From assembly GCA_964618975.1 (NCBI GenBank), contig CAZUDI010000039.1, positions 1 through 37,555 of the forward strand: a stretch of 37,555 nt of DNA, written 5' to 3'. The position numbers and the translations under genes were made by a program. Numbering within the stretch: the stretch's first letter is position 1; every line of letters starts with the position of its first letter. Positions 1 to 7,641 of the stretch are shown piece after piece. The notes under the pieces are model-generated. The model was not told the DNA's origin and searched no databases. It saw only the letters and a list, made by a program, of their open reading frames with translations. This DNA comes from CAZUDI01 sp964618975. GTDB taxonomy: Bacteria; Desulfobacterota; Desulfomonilia; UBA1062.

Positions 1-43
1 ACAGTCTTTTAAGGATAACTTTCTGGAATAATCATGAAGGCTG

Positions 44-49
44 TATAAT
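44..49 (+). promoter_or_regulatory. candidate -10 box of the pst operon promoter
   Basis: A perfect TATAAT lies 65 bases before the pstS start. The -35 region (TTCTGG at 21-26) is poor, as is common in activator-dependent Pho promoters. Two imperfect 13-base direct repeats (6-18 and 19-31, both CTTT...ATAA, 9 of 13 identical) lie just upstream and could bind a response regulator, but they do not match the 11-base repeat of the E. coli Pho box. A 12-base palindrome (ATGCAATTGCAT, 65-76) lies in the leader. Confidence 0.4.
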
Positions 50-114
50 GATATGTTATTATTCATGCAATTGCATTTGTTGTATGTCTTTGGAAAATTA
101 TTCCAGGAGGGCTT

Positions 115-948
115 ATGAAGAGGGTATACGGGGTTCTATGCTTTATCTGCATGGGTGTTTTCTTTGTTATGGGCAGTGCCTGCGGTTCAGAGCTGGACAG
201 ATTCGCGGGACTTAAGGGCACGATCGACATTGCCGGCGGAACCGCTCATATCCCGGTTATGAACGATGTGGCAAAGAATATCATGACGTTCAATCCCGAT
301 ATCAGGATAACCGTGGCCGGCGGTGGTTCCGGGGTTGGTGTTCAGAAGGTCGGAGAGGGTCTGGTGGCAATCGGCAACACCGGACGGGCCTTGAGTGAGG
401 CGGAAAAGGGGAAATACGGGCTTGAGTCTTTTGCCTTTGCCGTGGACGGGGTTGCCGTGGCGGTGAATCCGGCCAACTCCGTAACGGAGCTTACTTCAGG
501 GCAGATCCGGCAGATCTTTTCGGGGCAGATCGTAAACTGGAAGGATGTGGGCGGTGCCGATGCGTCAATCCACATATATGGCAGGGATGAGGCCAGCGGT
601 ACCCGGGAAGTGTTCTGGAAGAAGCTGCTCAACAAGGGTGATGTGGCCCAGGGCATCAATATCGTGGCATCAAACGGTGCAATGAAGGTGGCGATCGCCC
701 AGGATAACCAGGCAATCGGTTACCTTGGCATAGGCCATATTACAAGCGAGATACAAGCTGTGGTTATAGACGGGGTGCTGCCGACCCAGGAAAATGCAAA
801 GTCCGGAGACTACAAGGTGGTGAGAAATCTGTATATGAACACCAAAGGACAGCCCTCTGCGCTCGTGCAGGCCTTTATCGACTATGTAAGAGGGCCCGAA
901 GGGGCAGGACTCATTGAAAAGAGCGGGTATATCCCCATAAGCGATTAG
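115..948 (+). CDS. pstS: PstS-like phosphate ABC transporter substrate-binding protein
   Basis: 277 residues. It binds phosphate outside the cytoplasmic membrane and delivers it to PstC/PstA. The N-terminus is a signal sequence (about residues 5-22) ending in GSAC, so Cys23 may be lipidated. Anion-binding loops are visible: AGGTA near residue 41, GGGSG at 69-73 and a GRDEASGTR segment near 158-166, which matches the phosphate-contacting loop of the family. It is shorter than E. coli PstS (about 346) but usual for the short PstS form of many anaerobes. The start is supported by an AGGAGGG ribosome site 5 bases upstream. It is first of four genes, followed after 48 bases by pstC. Composition is more AT-rich than later genes in the window. 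Confidence 0.93.
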   Translation: MKRVYGVLCFICMGVFFVMGSACGSELDRFAGLKGTIDIAGGTAHIPVMNDVAKNIMTFNPDIRITVAGGGSGVGVQKVGEGLVAIGNTGRALSEAEKGKYGLESFAFAVDGVAVAVNPANSVTELTSGQIRQIFSGQIVNWKDVGGADASIHIYGRDEASGTREVFWKKLLNKGDVAQGINIVASNGAMKVAIAQDNQAIGYLGIGHITSEIQAVVIDGVLPTQENAKSGDYKVVRNLYMNTKGQPSALVQAFIDYVRGPEGAGLIEKSGYIPISD

Positions 949-996
949 TCCTGAAGCACAGGGTTACCTAAAACAGTCCGGAGAGCTTGCCTTACA

Positions 997-1872
997 ATGA
1001 TCGAGAAATGGATAGAAACGTTCCTCTTGGCTTCGGCACTGGTCTGTGCGCTGTGTGTCATGGCTGTTTTCGGCTTTCTTGTCTATTTCTCATTACCCCT
1101 GTTTCTGGATGCCGGTGGGCTTGCAGGTATCTTCAGCTGTATCTGGAAGCCGTTTATGGGCCGATACGGTATCCTCTCCATGGCGGCCGGAACCTTCTGC
1201 CTTGCATTGCCGGCGCTGTTTATCGCCTATCCGCTGGCAATCGGTGTTTCCTGCTTTGCGCACGGCCTGGCACCGCCTGGAATCGCCAAACCGGTTCTCG
1301 CTATCGTGTATTTCATGACCAGCATTCCCACCGTGATATACGGGTTTGTCTCCGTCTTTATTCTGGTGCCGCTCTTCAGGCATTCCTTTGATTACGGCAC
1401 CGGGTTCTGCCTGATGGCGGCAGCCATCACCCTTGCCCTACTCATCGTCCCCACCATCGTGATAGCGCTGGAAGCCGACCTGGGCCGGAAATCCGACGAG
1501 GTCGGAATGGCCGCCAGGTCGCTGGGGCTCACGCATGCCCAGGAACTGCTCTGGGTGCTGCTGCCGTGTTCGGGCAGGGGGCTGGTCATTGCGGCAATAC
1601 TGGGCTTCGGCCGTGCCGTGGGCGATACCCTGGTCGCACTCATGGTGGCAGGCAATGCCACTGTCATTCCCCATTCATTGCTCGATTCAATCCGCACCCT
1701 GACGGCCCACATCGCCCTGGTCGTAGCCACGGATTCGCAGGATCAGGCTTATTATTCCATCTTTGCGGCGGGTCTCCTGCTCTTTCTCATTATGGCGGGC
1801 CTGACCGCGATCATACGTTATCTGGGCGGATGGGTTTCACGAGAAAGAGGGGGTACCGGCCGTGCGGTCTGA
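997..1872 (+). CDS. pstC: phosphate ABC transporter permease PstC
   Basis: 291 residues, an integral membrane subunit of the phosphate importer. Hydrophobic segments are spread over the whole length, and the binding-protein-dependent permease signature (EAA-like loop) is visible as ARSLGLTHAQELLWVLLP around residue 170, followed by GRAVGDTLVALM, both typical of PstC. It follows pstS by 48 bases, and its stop overlaps the GTG start of pstA, so the two are translationally coupled. ATG at 997 is preferred because the first membrane helix begins right after it. There is no strong Shine-Dalgarno; GGAGAG lies about 12 bases upstream. Confidence 0.92.
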   Translation: MIEKWIETFLLASALVCALCVMAVFGFLVYFSLPLFLDAGGLAGIFSCIWKPFMGRYGILSMAAGTFCLALPALFIAYPLAIGVSCFAHGLAPPGIAKPVLAIVYFMTSIPTVIYGFVSVFILVPLFRHSFDYGTGFCLMAAAITLALLIVPTIVIALEADLGRKSDEVGMAARSLGLTHAQELLWVLLPCSGRGLVIAAILGFGRAVGDTLVALMVAGNATVIPHSLLDSIRTLTAHIALVVATDSQDQAYYSIFAAGLLLFLIMAGLTAIIRYLGGWVSRERGGTGRAV

Positions 1873-2746
1873 CAGGTTCCTCCATATATTTTCCTGGTTT
1901 TCCGTGATCCTTGTCGTTGCATCCGTATGTGCCCTTGTCACCTATCTGCTTGCACGCGGGTGGCCGGCGATGAGTTATGCGCTGTTCTTTGGGGATACCC
2001 CGTGGTTGGCTGCCCTTACCGGGTCTCAGCCGGTTTTCGACGGCATCTATCCGGCGATAGCCGGCACCTTGATCCTGATTGTGTGTTCGTCGCTCATCGC
2101 CATTCCCCTGGGGGTTTCCTGCGGCATCTATCTGGCGGAATATGCACAGGGCCGGTTGAAGTCGTTCTTCAGTTCCATGGTAGATCTGCTTTCCGGCATG
2201 CCGTCGATCGTTATGGGGCTGTTCGGTTTTGCCCTGATCCTGTTTCTGCGCAGGACCCTGTTCTGCAATGCAAATACCTCGCTGCTGCTGTCTTCGGCAT
2301 GCATAGCCCTGCTCATACTGCCGTATCTCATCCGGACGACACAGCTTGCCCTTGAGGGTCTGCCGGACAGTGTCAGACTGGTCGGGCCTTCGCTGGGATT
2401 TACACGCTGGCAGAATATCCTGCACGTGCTGCTGCCCGCATCGGGCACAGCTGTTTTCAGCGGCATTGTCCTGTCCATCGGCCGCGCAGCGGAAGACACC
2501 GCCGTCATCATGCTCACCGGTGTTGTGGCCAATGCGGGCATCCCAAGGGGACTGTCCGACAAATTCGAGGCGCTTCCCTTTACCATCTTTTACCTCACCG
2601 CCGAGCACAGGAATGCATTCGAACTGCAAAAGGCCTTTGGAAGTGCCCTGATCCTGCTGATCCTGACAGGAACGCTCTTTTCCCTGTCTTTCTACATACA
2701 GCGCCGCCTGAAGCACTACTGGAAAAACGGGACCGACCATGCATGA
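1862..2746 (+). CDS. pstA: phosphate ABC transporter permease PstA
   Basis: 294 residues, the second membrane subunit of the phosphate importer. It starts with GTG inside the end of pstC (11-base overlap). Six or so hydrophobic helices are visible. The EAA-type loop GPSLGFTRWQNILHVLLP (about residues 175-192) is followed by GIVLSIGRAAEDTAVIMLTG, which is diagnostic of PstA. The gene end overlaps pstB by 8 bases. Family membership is clear; the exact start is less certain because GTG is the only start codon fitting the first helix. Confidence 0.92.
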   Translation: MRSDRFLHIFSWFSVILVVASVCALVTYLLARGWPAMSYALFFGDTPWLAALTGSQPVFDGIYPAIAGTLILIVCSSLIAIPLGVSCGIYLAEYAQGRLKSFFSSMVDLLSGMPSIVMGLFGFALILFLRRTLFCNANTSLLLSSACIALLILPYLIRTTQLALEGLPDSVRLVGPSLGFTRWQNILHVLLPASGTAVFSGIVLSIGRAAEDTAVIMLTGVVANAGIPRGLSDKFEALPFTIFYLTAEHRNAFELQKAFGSALILLILTGTLFSLSFYIQRRLKHYWKNGTDHA

Positions 2747-3494
2747 GCCTGCAATATCCATCAGCGGTCTGCGCGTCTCCTTCTCCGGAAGGACCGTGCT
2801 CGATGATATCAGTACGGAGGTCTCAAAGGGCCGGATAACCATGCTCATCGGCCCATCCGGCTCGGGCAAGACAACCCTGCTGAGGGCCATCAACCGCTTG
2901 AATGAGGAATTCAGCGGGTGTTCGGTATCCGGAGATATACGGGTCGCTTTGGGAGGCAGGAAACTGGACGCCTACAGGGATCTGTCCATGAACGATCTGA
3001 GGAGGAAGGTCGGCATGGTGTTCCAGGTGCCCAATGTATTCCCGTATTCCATCCGGAAAAACCTGCTTGCACCTCTGAAGTTGATCAATAACATGAGCTC
3101 CGGCGAGCGGTATGCGCGGATGAAGCAGGTACTTTATGAGGTTGAACTGTGGGACGAGGTATATGACCGGCTCAACGACAATGCCCTTACCCTCTCGGGA
3201 GGACAGCAGCAACGCCTGTGCCTTGCCAGGACCCTTGCCCTGTCCCCCGAGATCCTGCTGCTCGATGAACCGACCTCCTCGCTGGATGTGCGCTCTGCAG
3301 GAAAGATTGAGCAACTGCTGGTCAAACTCAAGCAGCGTTATACCATCCTGGCGGTTTCTCACAGTATACGGCAGGTCAGGCAGATTGCAGACCGGGTGAT
3401 CGTACTGAACAACGGGAGGATCGTTAAAAGTCTGGAACGCTGCGATCTTGACAAGCCGGGCCTTATCGAAGAACTGGTGGAAGATGTCTTTTGA
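2739..3494 (+). CDS. pstB: phosphate ABC transporter ATP-binding protein PstB
   Basis: 251 residues, the cytoplasmic ATPase that powers phosphate import. Walker A (GPSGSGKTT, about residues 37-45), Q-loop region (GMVFQVPNVFP, near 92), ABC signature (LSGGQQQRL, near 153) and Walker B (ILLLDEPTSSLD, near 172) are all intact, with a switch His in AVSHS near residue 207. It overlaps the end of pstA by 8 bases and closes the operon. phoU, which often follows pstB, is absent here; the next gene has its own promoter-like sequence. Confidence 0.94.
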   Translation: MHEPAISISGLRVSFSGRTVLDDISTEVSKGRITMLIGPSGSGKTTLLRAINRLNEEFSGCSVSGDIRVALGGRKLDAYRDLSMNDLRRKVGMVFQVPNVFPYSIRKNLLAPLKLINNMSSGERYARMKQVLYEVELWDEVYDRLNDNALTLSGGQQQRLCLARTLALSPEILLLDEPTSSLDVRSAGKIEQLLVKLKQRYTILAVSHSIRQVRQIADRVIVLNNGRIVKSLERCDLDKPGLIEELVEDVF

Positions 3495-3528
3495 AAAGGT
3501 CCCCTGCGCAGGAGAAGGCCCGGATGCA

Positions 3529-3557
3529 TTGACTCTGCAATTTTGCCGAGATATAAA
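3529..3557 (+). promoter_or_regulatory. candidate sigma-70 type promoter
   Basis: TTGACT (3529-3534), a 17-base spacer and TATAAA (3552-3557) lie 35 bases after the pstB stop. This is a near-consensus promoter separating the downstream DUF3795 gene from the pst operon and giving it a leader of about 165 bases. Confidence 0.55.
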
Positions 3558-3731
3558 CGCAACAAGGCAGCTCGGCCGGGAGGCGCAGGATGCCCGCGAA
3601 CCAGCCGGACTATCTGGGCCGAGATTGCGGGGATCCCCGCCCGGACCTTCTTCACGCGCAAGGCGGAAGGCCGCCTCAAGCCCCAGGAATCGGAGCGGCC
3701 GACCAGGATCGGTATTCAAAAGAGGGACAAA

Positions 3732-4178
3732 ATGAAGGCAGACGCGATCGTGAAGGTGCTGGCCCCCTGCGGGCTGAACTGCATCAAATGCATGGCATAT
3801 GCAGAAGGGGATATCCACAGGCATGCCTGCGAGCTGCAGCGGCTGCTGGGGGCTTTTGACGCCTATGCCGCGAGGTTCGCGCAGTTTGATACGGCCTTTG
3901 AAGACTATCCCGCCTTCAAAAAAATGCTGGAGCGCTTTGAGCAGGCCTCCTGCCGGGGGTGCCGCGCGGGCGACTGCCTGTACCCCAACTGCCATGTGGC
4001 CCGGTGCAGCCGGGACAAAGGCATTGATTTCTGTTTTCAGTGCGATGAATTCCCCTGTGAGAAGACCAACTTCGACCCGCATCTGCGGCAGAGGTGGATT
4101 GCGATGAACACGTCCATGAAGGAGAAAGGCCTCGAGGCGTACGTCGCCGAGACAAAGGACCTGCCCCGGTATGTCTAG
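3732..4178 (+). CDS. DUF3795-type cysteine-rich protein
   Basis: 148 residues. The pattern of conserved cysteines identifies it: CGLNCIKC at residues 13-20, then CRGCRAGDC and CHVARC in the middle and CFQCDEFPC near residue 105. This matches the DUF3795 family of small Cys-rich, presumably metal-binding cytoplasmic proteins of anaerobes, whose function is unknown. The start at 3732 is chosen because family similarity begins there and GAGGG lies 6-10 bases upstream. The frame stays open about 190 bases further upstream (to TTG at 3543), but that part looks like leader. It probably uses the promoter at 3529-3557. Confidence 0.8.
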   Translation: MKADAIVKVLAPCGLNCIKCMAYAEGDIHRHACELQRLLGAFDAYAARFAQFDTAFEDYPAFKKMLERFEQASCRGCRAGDCLYPNCHVARCSRDKGIDFCFQCDEFPCEKTNFDPHLRQRWIAMNTSMKEKGLEAYVAETKDLPRYV

Positions 4179-4329
4179 CCCCCGGCCTGCTGTTGCGGAG
4201 GCCCGGAGGCGGACATGGACTAGGAGATGGCCGTCACCCGCATGCGGGTGACAAGCGACACGGGGTACCTGCCCTGACGAGGCCTGCGCCTTCTGATTGA
4301 CGGCGCGGGTGGGAACGTTCTACAACCTT

Positions 4330-4420
4330 ATAAGCAATCAAGGGTATACACCCCAGGGCAAGCCTCTGCCCCGGCTTTCCGCTGCAAGCAGCGGTGCATG
4401 CGACCCCGAGGCGATGAAAG
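4330..4420 (+). repeat. dispersed two-hairpin intergenic element, copy 1
   Basis: Member of the window-wide repeat family. Its core is CCCAGGGCAAGC, TGCCCC, CCGCTGCAAGCAGCGG and CGACCCC in that order. The first hairpin is GGGCA/TGCCC; the second is CCGCTGC/GCAGCGG with a 2-base loop. It lies between the DUF3795 gene and the hydrolase gene, in forward orientation. Confidence 0.75.
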
Positions 4421-4459
4421 GGTTGCCCAGCATACGCCTTTTCTGAACGGGAGGTTTCC

Positions 4460-5344
4460 ATGCAAAGGCTCGATCTGACATTCCCCAGCCGGGGAGGCTC
4501 GTGTTCGGCGTGGCTCTATCTGCCGCAAGGTGTCCCCAGGCCGCCCGTGGTGGTCATGGCCCACGGCATCACCGCCCAGAAGGATTTCGGGCTTCAGCAG
4601 TATGCCGAATACTTCTGCGCGAAAGGCCTGGCCGCCCTTGTCTTCGACTACCGCAACTTCGGGGAAAGCACGGGCGAGCCCCGCAACCTCGTGAACCCCT
4701 GGAGACACATCCAGGACTGGAAGGCGGCCATCGCCCGCGTCCGGACGCTCGAGGAGGTGGATGGAAACCGGATCGCGCTGTGGGGCACCTCCTTCAGCGG
4801 CGGGCACGTGCTGGTGTGCGCCGCCGGGGAAAAGGACATCCGGGCCGTGGTGTCCCAGGTGCCCTTTGTGGACGGGATAGCCACGACCATCCGTTACCCC
4901 CCGGCCTTCATCATCCGGGGACTCGTGCACGGCCTCCGGGACCTTGCCCGCATGCTCGGGGGCAGGCCCCCCCATACGATTCCCGCCCTGGCCCAACCCG
5001 GGAGCTTCGCCATCATGAATACCCCCGACGTCTGGCAGTGGTACCACGCCTTTGTCCCCGAAGACACCACCTGGCGGAATGCGGTGCCGGCGAGGATCCT
5101 GCTCATGATCCCGGCCTACCGGCCCCTCATGTACGCCCGCAGGATCACCTGTCCGGTGCTGATCATGTATGCCAGGGAAGACCCCTTATGCCCCCGGGAG
5201 GCCGTGGAGAGGGCCGGGAGGAGAATCCCGCACGCGAGCGTGATCGGATTTCCCGGGGGACACTTCGCCGTGTATCAGGGCGAGCTGTTCCGACAGATGG
5301 TGCGCAGGCAGGCGGAGTTTCTTGCGCAGCATCTTTGCGCCTGA
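4460..5344 (+). CDS. alpha/beta hydrolase
   Basis: 294 residues. Alpha/beta-hydrolase fold enzyme of the acyl-esterase/dienelactone-hydrolase-like type. Visible elements are the oxyanion region VVMAHGITAQKDFG (near residue 30), the nucleophile elbow GTSFSGG (near 109-115), a probable acid in YAREDPLCP (near 236) and the C-terminal His in GGHFAVY (near 269). No signal peptide, so probably cytoplasmic. The ATG has a GGGAGG ribosome site 6 bases upstream. It is a single-gene unit between repeat copy 1 and a strong inverted repeat. The substrate cannot be told from sequence. Confidence 0.85.
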   Translation: MQRLDLTFPSRGGSCSAWLYLPQGVPRPPVVVMAHGITAQKDFGLQQYAEYFCAKGLAALVFDYRNFGESTGEPRNLVNPWRHIQDWKAAIARVRTLEEVDGNRIALWGTSFSGGHVLVCAAGEKDIRAVVSQVPFVDGIATTIRYPPAFIIRGLVHGLRDLARMLGGRPPHTIPALAQPGSFAIMNTPDVWQWYHAFVPEDTTWRNAVPARILLMIPAYRPLMYARRITCPVLIMYAREDPLCPREAVERAGRRIPHASVIGFPGGHFAVYQGELFRQMVRRQAEFLAQHLCA

Positions 5345-5369
5345 TCAAGGCCATAGGGAGAGGCTCGGG

Positions 5370-5411
5370 GGGAAAGCGACCCGGGCCTTGATCGCTCCGG
5401 GTCGCTTTCCC
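5370..5411 (+). terminator. long inverted repeat after the hydrolase gene, likely terminator
   Basis: Perfect 15-base arms (GGGAAAGCGACCCGG / CCGGGTCGCTTTCCC) with a 12-base loop, starting 26 bases after the hydrolase stop. No U-tract follows, so it may act as a transcript-stabilising or Rho-associated hairpin rather than a classic intrinsic terminator. Confidence 0.5.
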
Positions 5412-5432
5412 TTGCCGCCGCAAGCGGCAAGG
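5410..5432 (+). repeat. second hairpin overlapping the previous one
   Basis: CCTTGCCGC and GCGGCAAGG form perfect 9-base arms around CGCAA. The left arm shares two bases with the right arm of the 5370-5411 stem, so the last pairs of the two structures compete. The sequence resembles the second hairpin of the dispersed element family. Confidence 0.45.
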
Positions 5433-5836
5433 TGAGATGGATCAGGATGAACAACCTGCTGCCACAAAATGGCGGCGGGGCGTATCTGGAAGAGACTAAA
5501 AGACCGGCCCCGGTATGCCCAGCCCTTTCCCGGGAAAAATGCGGCGAATCAAGATAATCCCTCGACATTGAACCTTTTGAATCGCTTGGGGTTGTATTCC
5601 CCCGCCGTATTCGGAGGGGCCGGCTTATTCGATAGCAATTGTTGGGGCCCCTCAGTCCCCTTGTTTGCCGCAAAACGCTCCGGCCGGGACGTGCAGGTTT
5701 CAAGCCGGACATCTCTTTTGTGAACGTAATAAAACTCACCACCGGGCAAGGATGCCGAGCCGCGCGGCGGATGAAGGTCCCCTTGAAGGGTGTCGGGCGA
5801 AAACAGTCCTTGTATCGGGGCAGAAGATGTGCAACA
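5433..5836. other. gene-poor stretch, lower GC, no convincing gene
   Basis: About 400 bases without a supportable gene. GC drops compared with both sides. Several short frames cross it on both strands (for example 5549-5749 on the minus strand), but none has a ribosome site plus recognisable family. From memory, translations like that minus-strand frame recur among short hypothetical proteins in Deltaproteobacteria, which would point to a repeated element rather than a gene; this is unverified. Confidence 0.3.
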
Positions 5837-5859
5837 ATGACTTAGTCATCAGATATAAT
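5837..5859 (+). promoter_or_regulatory. candidate operator-promoter upstream of the 5918 gene
   Basis: A perfect 13-base palindrome (ATGACT T AGTCAT, 5837-5849) is followed 4 bases later by TATAAT (5854-5859). There is no -35 match at the expected place (GCAACA). The palindrome lies between the -35 and -10 positions, where a bound protein would normally block or reshape the promoter. Confidence 0.5.
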
Positions 5860-5917
5860 ATTGTTTTCATGTTCTGACAACCATAACAAATCATATAGTG
5901 GAGAGCGAATTAGATCC

Positions 5918-6583
5918 ATGGCTTATTCCCAGGACACTCGCGAAGACGCTTTCACCTCGAAGCTGCAGCAGACCCTGGCCGATGAACTTTCTGGACAACC
6001 GGAATGGCGCATCGACGCCCTGGAACTGGCGGGCAGGATCCCTGAGATTAAATACAGATATCCCTCCCACATCGTGCCGGCCGTGAAATCGGCCGTCAAC
6101 AAAATCAATCGCCAGTCCGAACTGCAGATCGGCCTGCAGATCGAAAAGCCGCAAAGGGGCAAGGCCACCCTCATCTTTCTCAAACGTCACAACGGCAAAG
6201 GACTACCCCGGCATGGGGAGCCGGCCGTCCCGGTCGGCGACCGGCAGCCCGCCAAAGATGATGGCGCGGCCTGGGAAACCTGCAAGGCCCTGCTAGGGAA
6301 GGCCTTCTCGCTCTACCACCTGACCTTCGCCCGGCTTGCCGAGGCCGATCATGTGTTCCTTAAGTGGGGCAAGGCCTCAAAAGAAGAACGCGACGTGCTG
6401 ATGGCCGGCCTGGAGGCCGGGGCCTGGCAACGCATCACCCACAACGCCGAGCGCCACATGAACAGCCTGACGCCTTCCGAGAGAGCGGCGCTGCAGGAGA
6501 AGTACGCCCGGGTCCTGAATGAATATAGCACGGACAAGAAGGTTATCAGCCTGATTGCCTACCTGCTGGAGGGCACCTCTTAA
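5918..6583 (+). CDS. unknown protein behind a palindrome-controlled promoter
   Basis: 221 residues from ATG 5918; an earlier in-frame ATG at 5861 lies right after the TATAAT and would leave almost no leader, so 5918 is preferred. I do not recognise the family. The first ~90 residues contain a basic, mixed alpha/beta stretch (KSAVNKINRQSELQIG, ATLIFLKRH); a polar linker rich in Pro, Gly and Asp follows; the last ~100 residues are predicted helical (AWETCKALLGKAFSLYHL, ERAALQEKYARVLNEY). No signal peptide, membrane segment or Cys cluster. The layout suggests a cytoplasmic two-domain protein, possibly nucleic-acid binding by charge, but that is only a guess. Confidence 0.65.
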   Translation: MAYSQDTREDAFTSKLQQTLADELSGQPEWRIDALELAGRIPEIKYRYPSHIVPAVKSAVNKINRQSELQIGLQIEKPQRGKATLIFLKRHNGKGLPRHGEPAVPVGDRQPAKDDGAAWETCKALLGKAFSLYHLTFARLAEADHVFLKWGKASKEERDVLMAGLEAGAWQRITHNAERHMNSLTPSERAALQEKYARVLNEYSTDKKVISLIAYLLEGTS

Positions 6584-6641
6584 GATGTGCCGCTCTCCAT
6601 CGGGGGCACACATCGGCAAGTAGCCGGTCTGAGGAGACACC

Positions 6642-7334
6642 ATGCCGGGAGATACGCTCTTCAAATCCATGAAATTGTCCTTCACGTGGTGCTATCTGCT
6701 CGAATGCCGGGACGGATATCTGCTCATCGATACCTCCTATCCTGGCTGTTTCGCGCCGTTCAGGAAAAACCTGGAGCGCCTGGGCCTTCCTCTGTCTGAG
6801 ATCAGGTACGTGCTGCTCACCCACCACCACGACGACCATGCCGGTTTCGCCGCCGAACTGGTCCGCCACAGCGGCTGCCGGGTGATCGTCCACCAGCAGG
6901 CGCTCGAGCCGCTCAGGCAGGGGTGCTCACAGGAGACCATGCGCCCGTTTAACCGCCGCGTGGAACTCCTCTTCGGCCTGTTCGCGCTTTTCCACCGGCG
7001 CTTCACCTTCCCGCCGCTCTTCACGGGGGCCGACGATATGGTGCTGACAGGCGATGATGAAACCCTTCTGCCCCGTCTGGGGATCGCGGGCAAAATTCTG
7101 GCCACCCCGGGACATTCACGCGATTCGCTTTCGGTGGTGCTTGACGATGGACGGGCCTTCGTGGGGGATGTGGCCATGAACTTCCTGCGCCTGACCGGGG
7201 TGGGCCACTGGCCAATCTATGTCGAGGACCTTGGCGAGGTGGCATCCAGCTGGCGCAAAATCCTCGACCATGGGGCCACAAGCATCTATCCCTCCCACGG
7301 ACGACCCTTTGCGGCCCGCGAGCTCAGACCCTAA
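6642..7334 (+). CDS. MBL-fold metallo-hydrolase
   Basis: 230 residues. Metallo-beta-lactamase fold, with the dinuclear metal motif HHHDDHAG near residues 61-68, a further His in TPGHSRDS near residue 158, an Asp in FVGDVAMNF near 174 and a final metal His in YPSHGRPF near 221. This is the glyoxalase-II-like branch, which hydrolyses thioesters or lactones or acts as a redox enzyme; the substrate is unknown. GAGGAGA 5 bases before ATG is a good ribosome site. It follows the unknown 5918 gene by 58 bases and may be cotranscribed with it. Confidence 0.88.
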   Translation: MPGDTLFKSMKLSFTWCYLLECRDGYLLIDTSYPGCFAPFRKNLERLGLPLSEIRYVLLTHHHDDHAGFAAELVRHSGCRVIVHQQALEPLRQGCSQETMRPFNRRVELLFGLFALFHRRFTFPPLFTGADDMVLTGDDETLLPRLGIAGKILATPGHSRDSLSVVLDDGRAFVGDVAMNFLRLTGVGHWPIYVEDLGEVASSWRKILDHGATSIYPSHGRPFAARELRP

Positions 7335-7641
7335 GCACCGCCGGGGCCGGGATGATGCGTGGATATGAACCAGGGATGCATCGCTACGGCTGGCCTTCCC
7401 CTCCGCTTCCCTGGTTCCGGGGGCCTGCCGCGGGGTTCGCACCCATAACCTGCGGTTCTCAATCTCCGTCACGCCGGGCCTTTTTCCTGTCCAGGAATTG
7501 AGAGCCTCTTCCGCGCATGGCTTTTCATCCGGGGAAGCGCTATAGGTTGAGATATAAAAGAGGGCACGGATTCTCACCGGGCCGCCGGGGGATTCCCGGG
7601 CAGAAACAGCAGCAGCCAGGAAAACAGTGAAAGGAGATACG
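7335..7641. other. intergenic stretch without a supportable gene
   Basis: About 300 GC-rich bases. A short segment (around 7419-7449) with GGCCTGCC, GGTTCGCACCC and ATAAC resembles one at 26471-26509, hinting at a second small repeat type. No convincing promoter seen. Confidence 0.25.

Noticed and set aside
24..105. TGGAATAAT (24-32) and ATTATTCCA (97-105) as a single regulatory inverted repeat
   Set aside because: The arms are exact but 64 bases apart in AT-rich DNA; chance or unrelated sites cannot be excluded.
1811..2893. 360-codon minus-strand frame opposite pstA
   Set aside because: Antisense shadow of a clear permease gene.
2823..4082. 419-codon minus-strand frame across pstB and the DUF3795 gene
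   Set aside because: It runs opposite two well-supported genes and the intergenic part between them, with no family similarity.
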